Assembly: GCA_002298695.1 (NCBI GenBank)
Contig: DBLB01000109.1
Span: forward strand, 1,601-7,621
Length of the DNA: 6,021 bases
Source of the DNA: Clostridiales bacterium UBA735
GTDB lineage: Bacteria > Bacillota > Clostridia > Oscillospirales > Oscillospiraceae
Direction: 5' to 3'
Numbering within the stretch: the first letter of the stretch is position 1; every line of letters begins with the position of its first letter. Below are positions 5,185 to 6,021 of this stretch, one piece after another. The notes beneath the pieces are model-generated. The model ran no database searches and had not been told where the DNA came from. It worked only from the letters and a program-made list of their open reading frames with translations. The translations under genes and the position numbers were made by a program.

Positions 5185-6021
5185 TTAAGAATTGCCAGAT
5201 TCCGTACTGCTTGAACGCGCAATTGCATAATTACCGACCAGTTTCTGCGCCACTTTCAAGGCATCTTCACCTTTGGCGAGCTTCAAGGTCAGCTGCGGCT
5301 GCTTGCCTGCGGCGAAGAAGATGCGCCCCTTGAATTCCGGCGCGGCGCAGCAGGCCGAGACGGCGGCAAAGTCCAGCACGGCCATGAAGATCATGACGGA
5401 CGTGTCCTTCTGGCTGATCTCGGTGATGCCCGCAGCGGCGGCCCGGGCGCGGAGCAGCGCGATGTCAATCAGGTTCAGGACGCCCTTGGGCGGGTCGCCG
5501 TAGCGGTCTACGATCTCGTCCAGCAGGTCGTCCGCGTCGGACTGGCTGCGGATGGCGGCCATGCGGCGGTAGAGATCCATGCGCTGTTCGCCGGAGGTGA
5601 CGTAGGTCTTGGCGATGTTGGCCGTGATGTTGAGGTCGGCGGTGCATTCCGGCTCCTTGAGCGCGCCCTCGCCCTGCTCCTCCAGAACGGCCTCTTCGAG
5701 CAGCTTGAGGTACATGTCATAGCCGACAGACATCATGTGGCCCGACTGCTCGGAGCCGAGCAGGTCGCCCGCGCCGCGGATCTCAAGATCGCGCATCGCG
5801 ATCTTGAAGCCGGAGCCGAATTCTGCGTATTCGCGGATGGCCTCGAGGCGCTTTTCCGCGACTTCGGAGAGGACCTTGCCCTTGCGGAACGTCAGATAGG
5901 CGTAGGCGTGGCGGCTCGACCGGCCGACGCGGCCGCGCAGCTGATGGAGCTGCGAGAGCCCGAAGCACTCCGCGTTCTCGATGAGCATGACCGAGGCGTT
6001 CGGCACGTCCACGCCGACCTC
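5185..6021 (-). CDS. mfd: Transcription-repair coupling factor Mfd, C-terminal part (5' end beyond the window)
   Basis: The last 278 residues of a protein usually about 1,100-1,200 residues long; the frame is open to the right edge, so the gene is cut by the window and not broken. Mfd is a double-stranded DNA translocase that pushes stalled RNA polymerase off lesions and recruits UvrA. Fragment residues 1-45 hold the end of the second RecA-like domain: E-V-G-V-D-V-P-N-A (motif V) and Q-L-R-G-R-V-G-R-S (27-35, motif VI with arginine finger). Residues about 50-115 are the RecG-like translocation motif, with R-D-L-E-I-R-G-A-G-D-L-L-G (77-89) and Q-S-G. Residues about 128-268 are the C-terminal D7 (TRCF) domain, with the Y-R-R-M-A and D-R-Y-G-D-P-P signatures. 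RecG itself lacks this D7 domain. The tail R-S-S-S-T-E-S-G-N-S is short and polar. No clear intrinsic terminator follows the TAA, so some readthrough toward the VanW gene is possible. Confidence 0.96.
   Translation of the reverse strand, partial: EVGVDVPNASVMLIENAECFGLSQLHQLRGRVGRSSRHAYAYLTFRKGKVLSEVAEKRLEAIREYAEFGSGFKIAMRDLEIRGAGDLLGSEQSGHMMSVGYDMYLKLLEEAVLEEQGEGALKEPECTADLNITANIAKTYVTSGEQRMDLYRRMAAIRSQSDADDLLDEIVDRYGDPPKGVLNLIDIALLRARAAAAGITEISQKDTSVMIFMAVLDFAAVSACCAAPEFKGRIFFAAGKQPQLTLKLAKGEDALKVAQKLVGNYAIARSSSTESGNS

Overview
The window looks like ordinary chromosomal DNA from a GC-rich, Gram-positive-type bacterium, most likely a Clostridia member (Oscillospiraceae-like). That placement is an inference. 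It rests on near-consensus sigma-A promoters, an AGGAGG ribosome binding site, a TTG start, a VanW-family wall protein with G/N/T/D/P-rich tail, and a two-gene Trk system. No species can be named from the sequence alone.

Layout from left to right. Bases 1-185 are a promoter region that appears bidirectional: one promoter fires left and out of the window, and one fires right into trkA. Bases 186-3006 (+) are a two-gene potassium-uptake operon, trkA (cytosolic NAD-binding regulator with two RCK halves) and trkH (K+ translocating membrane subunit), overlapping by 8 bases. Bases 3007-3168 hold a strong hairpin terminator between convergent genes. Bases 3169-5049 (-) encode a single-pass membrane protein with an extracellular VanW domain. 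Bases 5050-5184 hold its leader and promoter. Bases 5185-6021 (-) are the C-terminal 278 residues of Mfd, the transcription-repair coupling factor; the rest of the gene lies beyond the right edge.

How the genes relate: TrkA and TrkH act together, with TrkA gating TrkH according to nucleotide binding. Mfd (DNA repair) and the VanW protein (cell envelope) run in the same direction but are 135 bases apart, and the VanW gene has its own promoter, so they need not be functionally linked. No transposase, CRISPR array, tRNA, rRNA or glycopeptide-resistance cluster was seen.

I did not find a convincing new biological system. The items most worth a second look are the VanW protein (uncharacterised domain with a conserved Cys/His/Asp set and an unusual acidic tail) and the two dyad-symmetric elements in the promoter region at the left edge.
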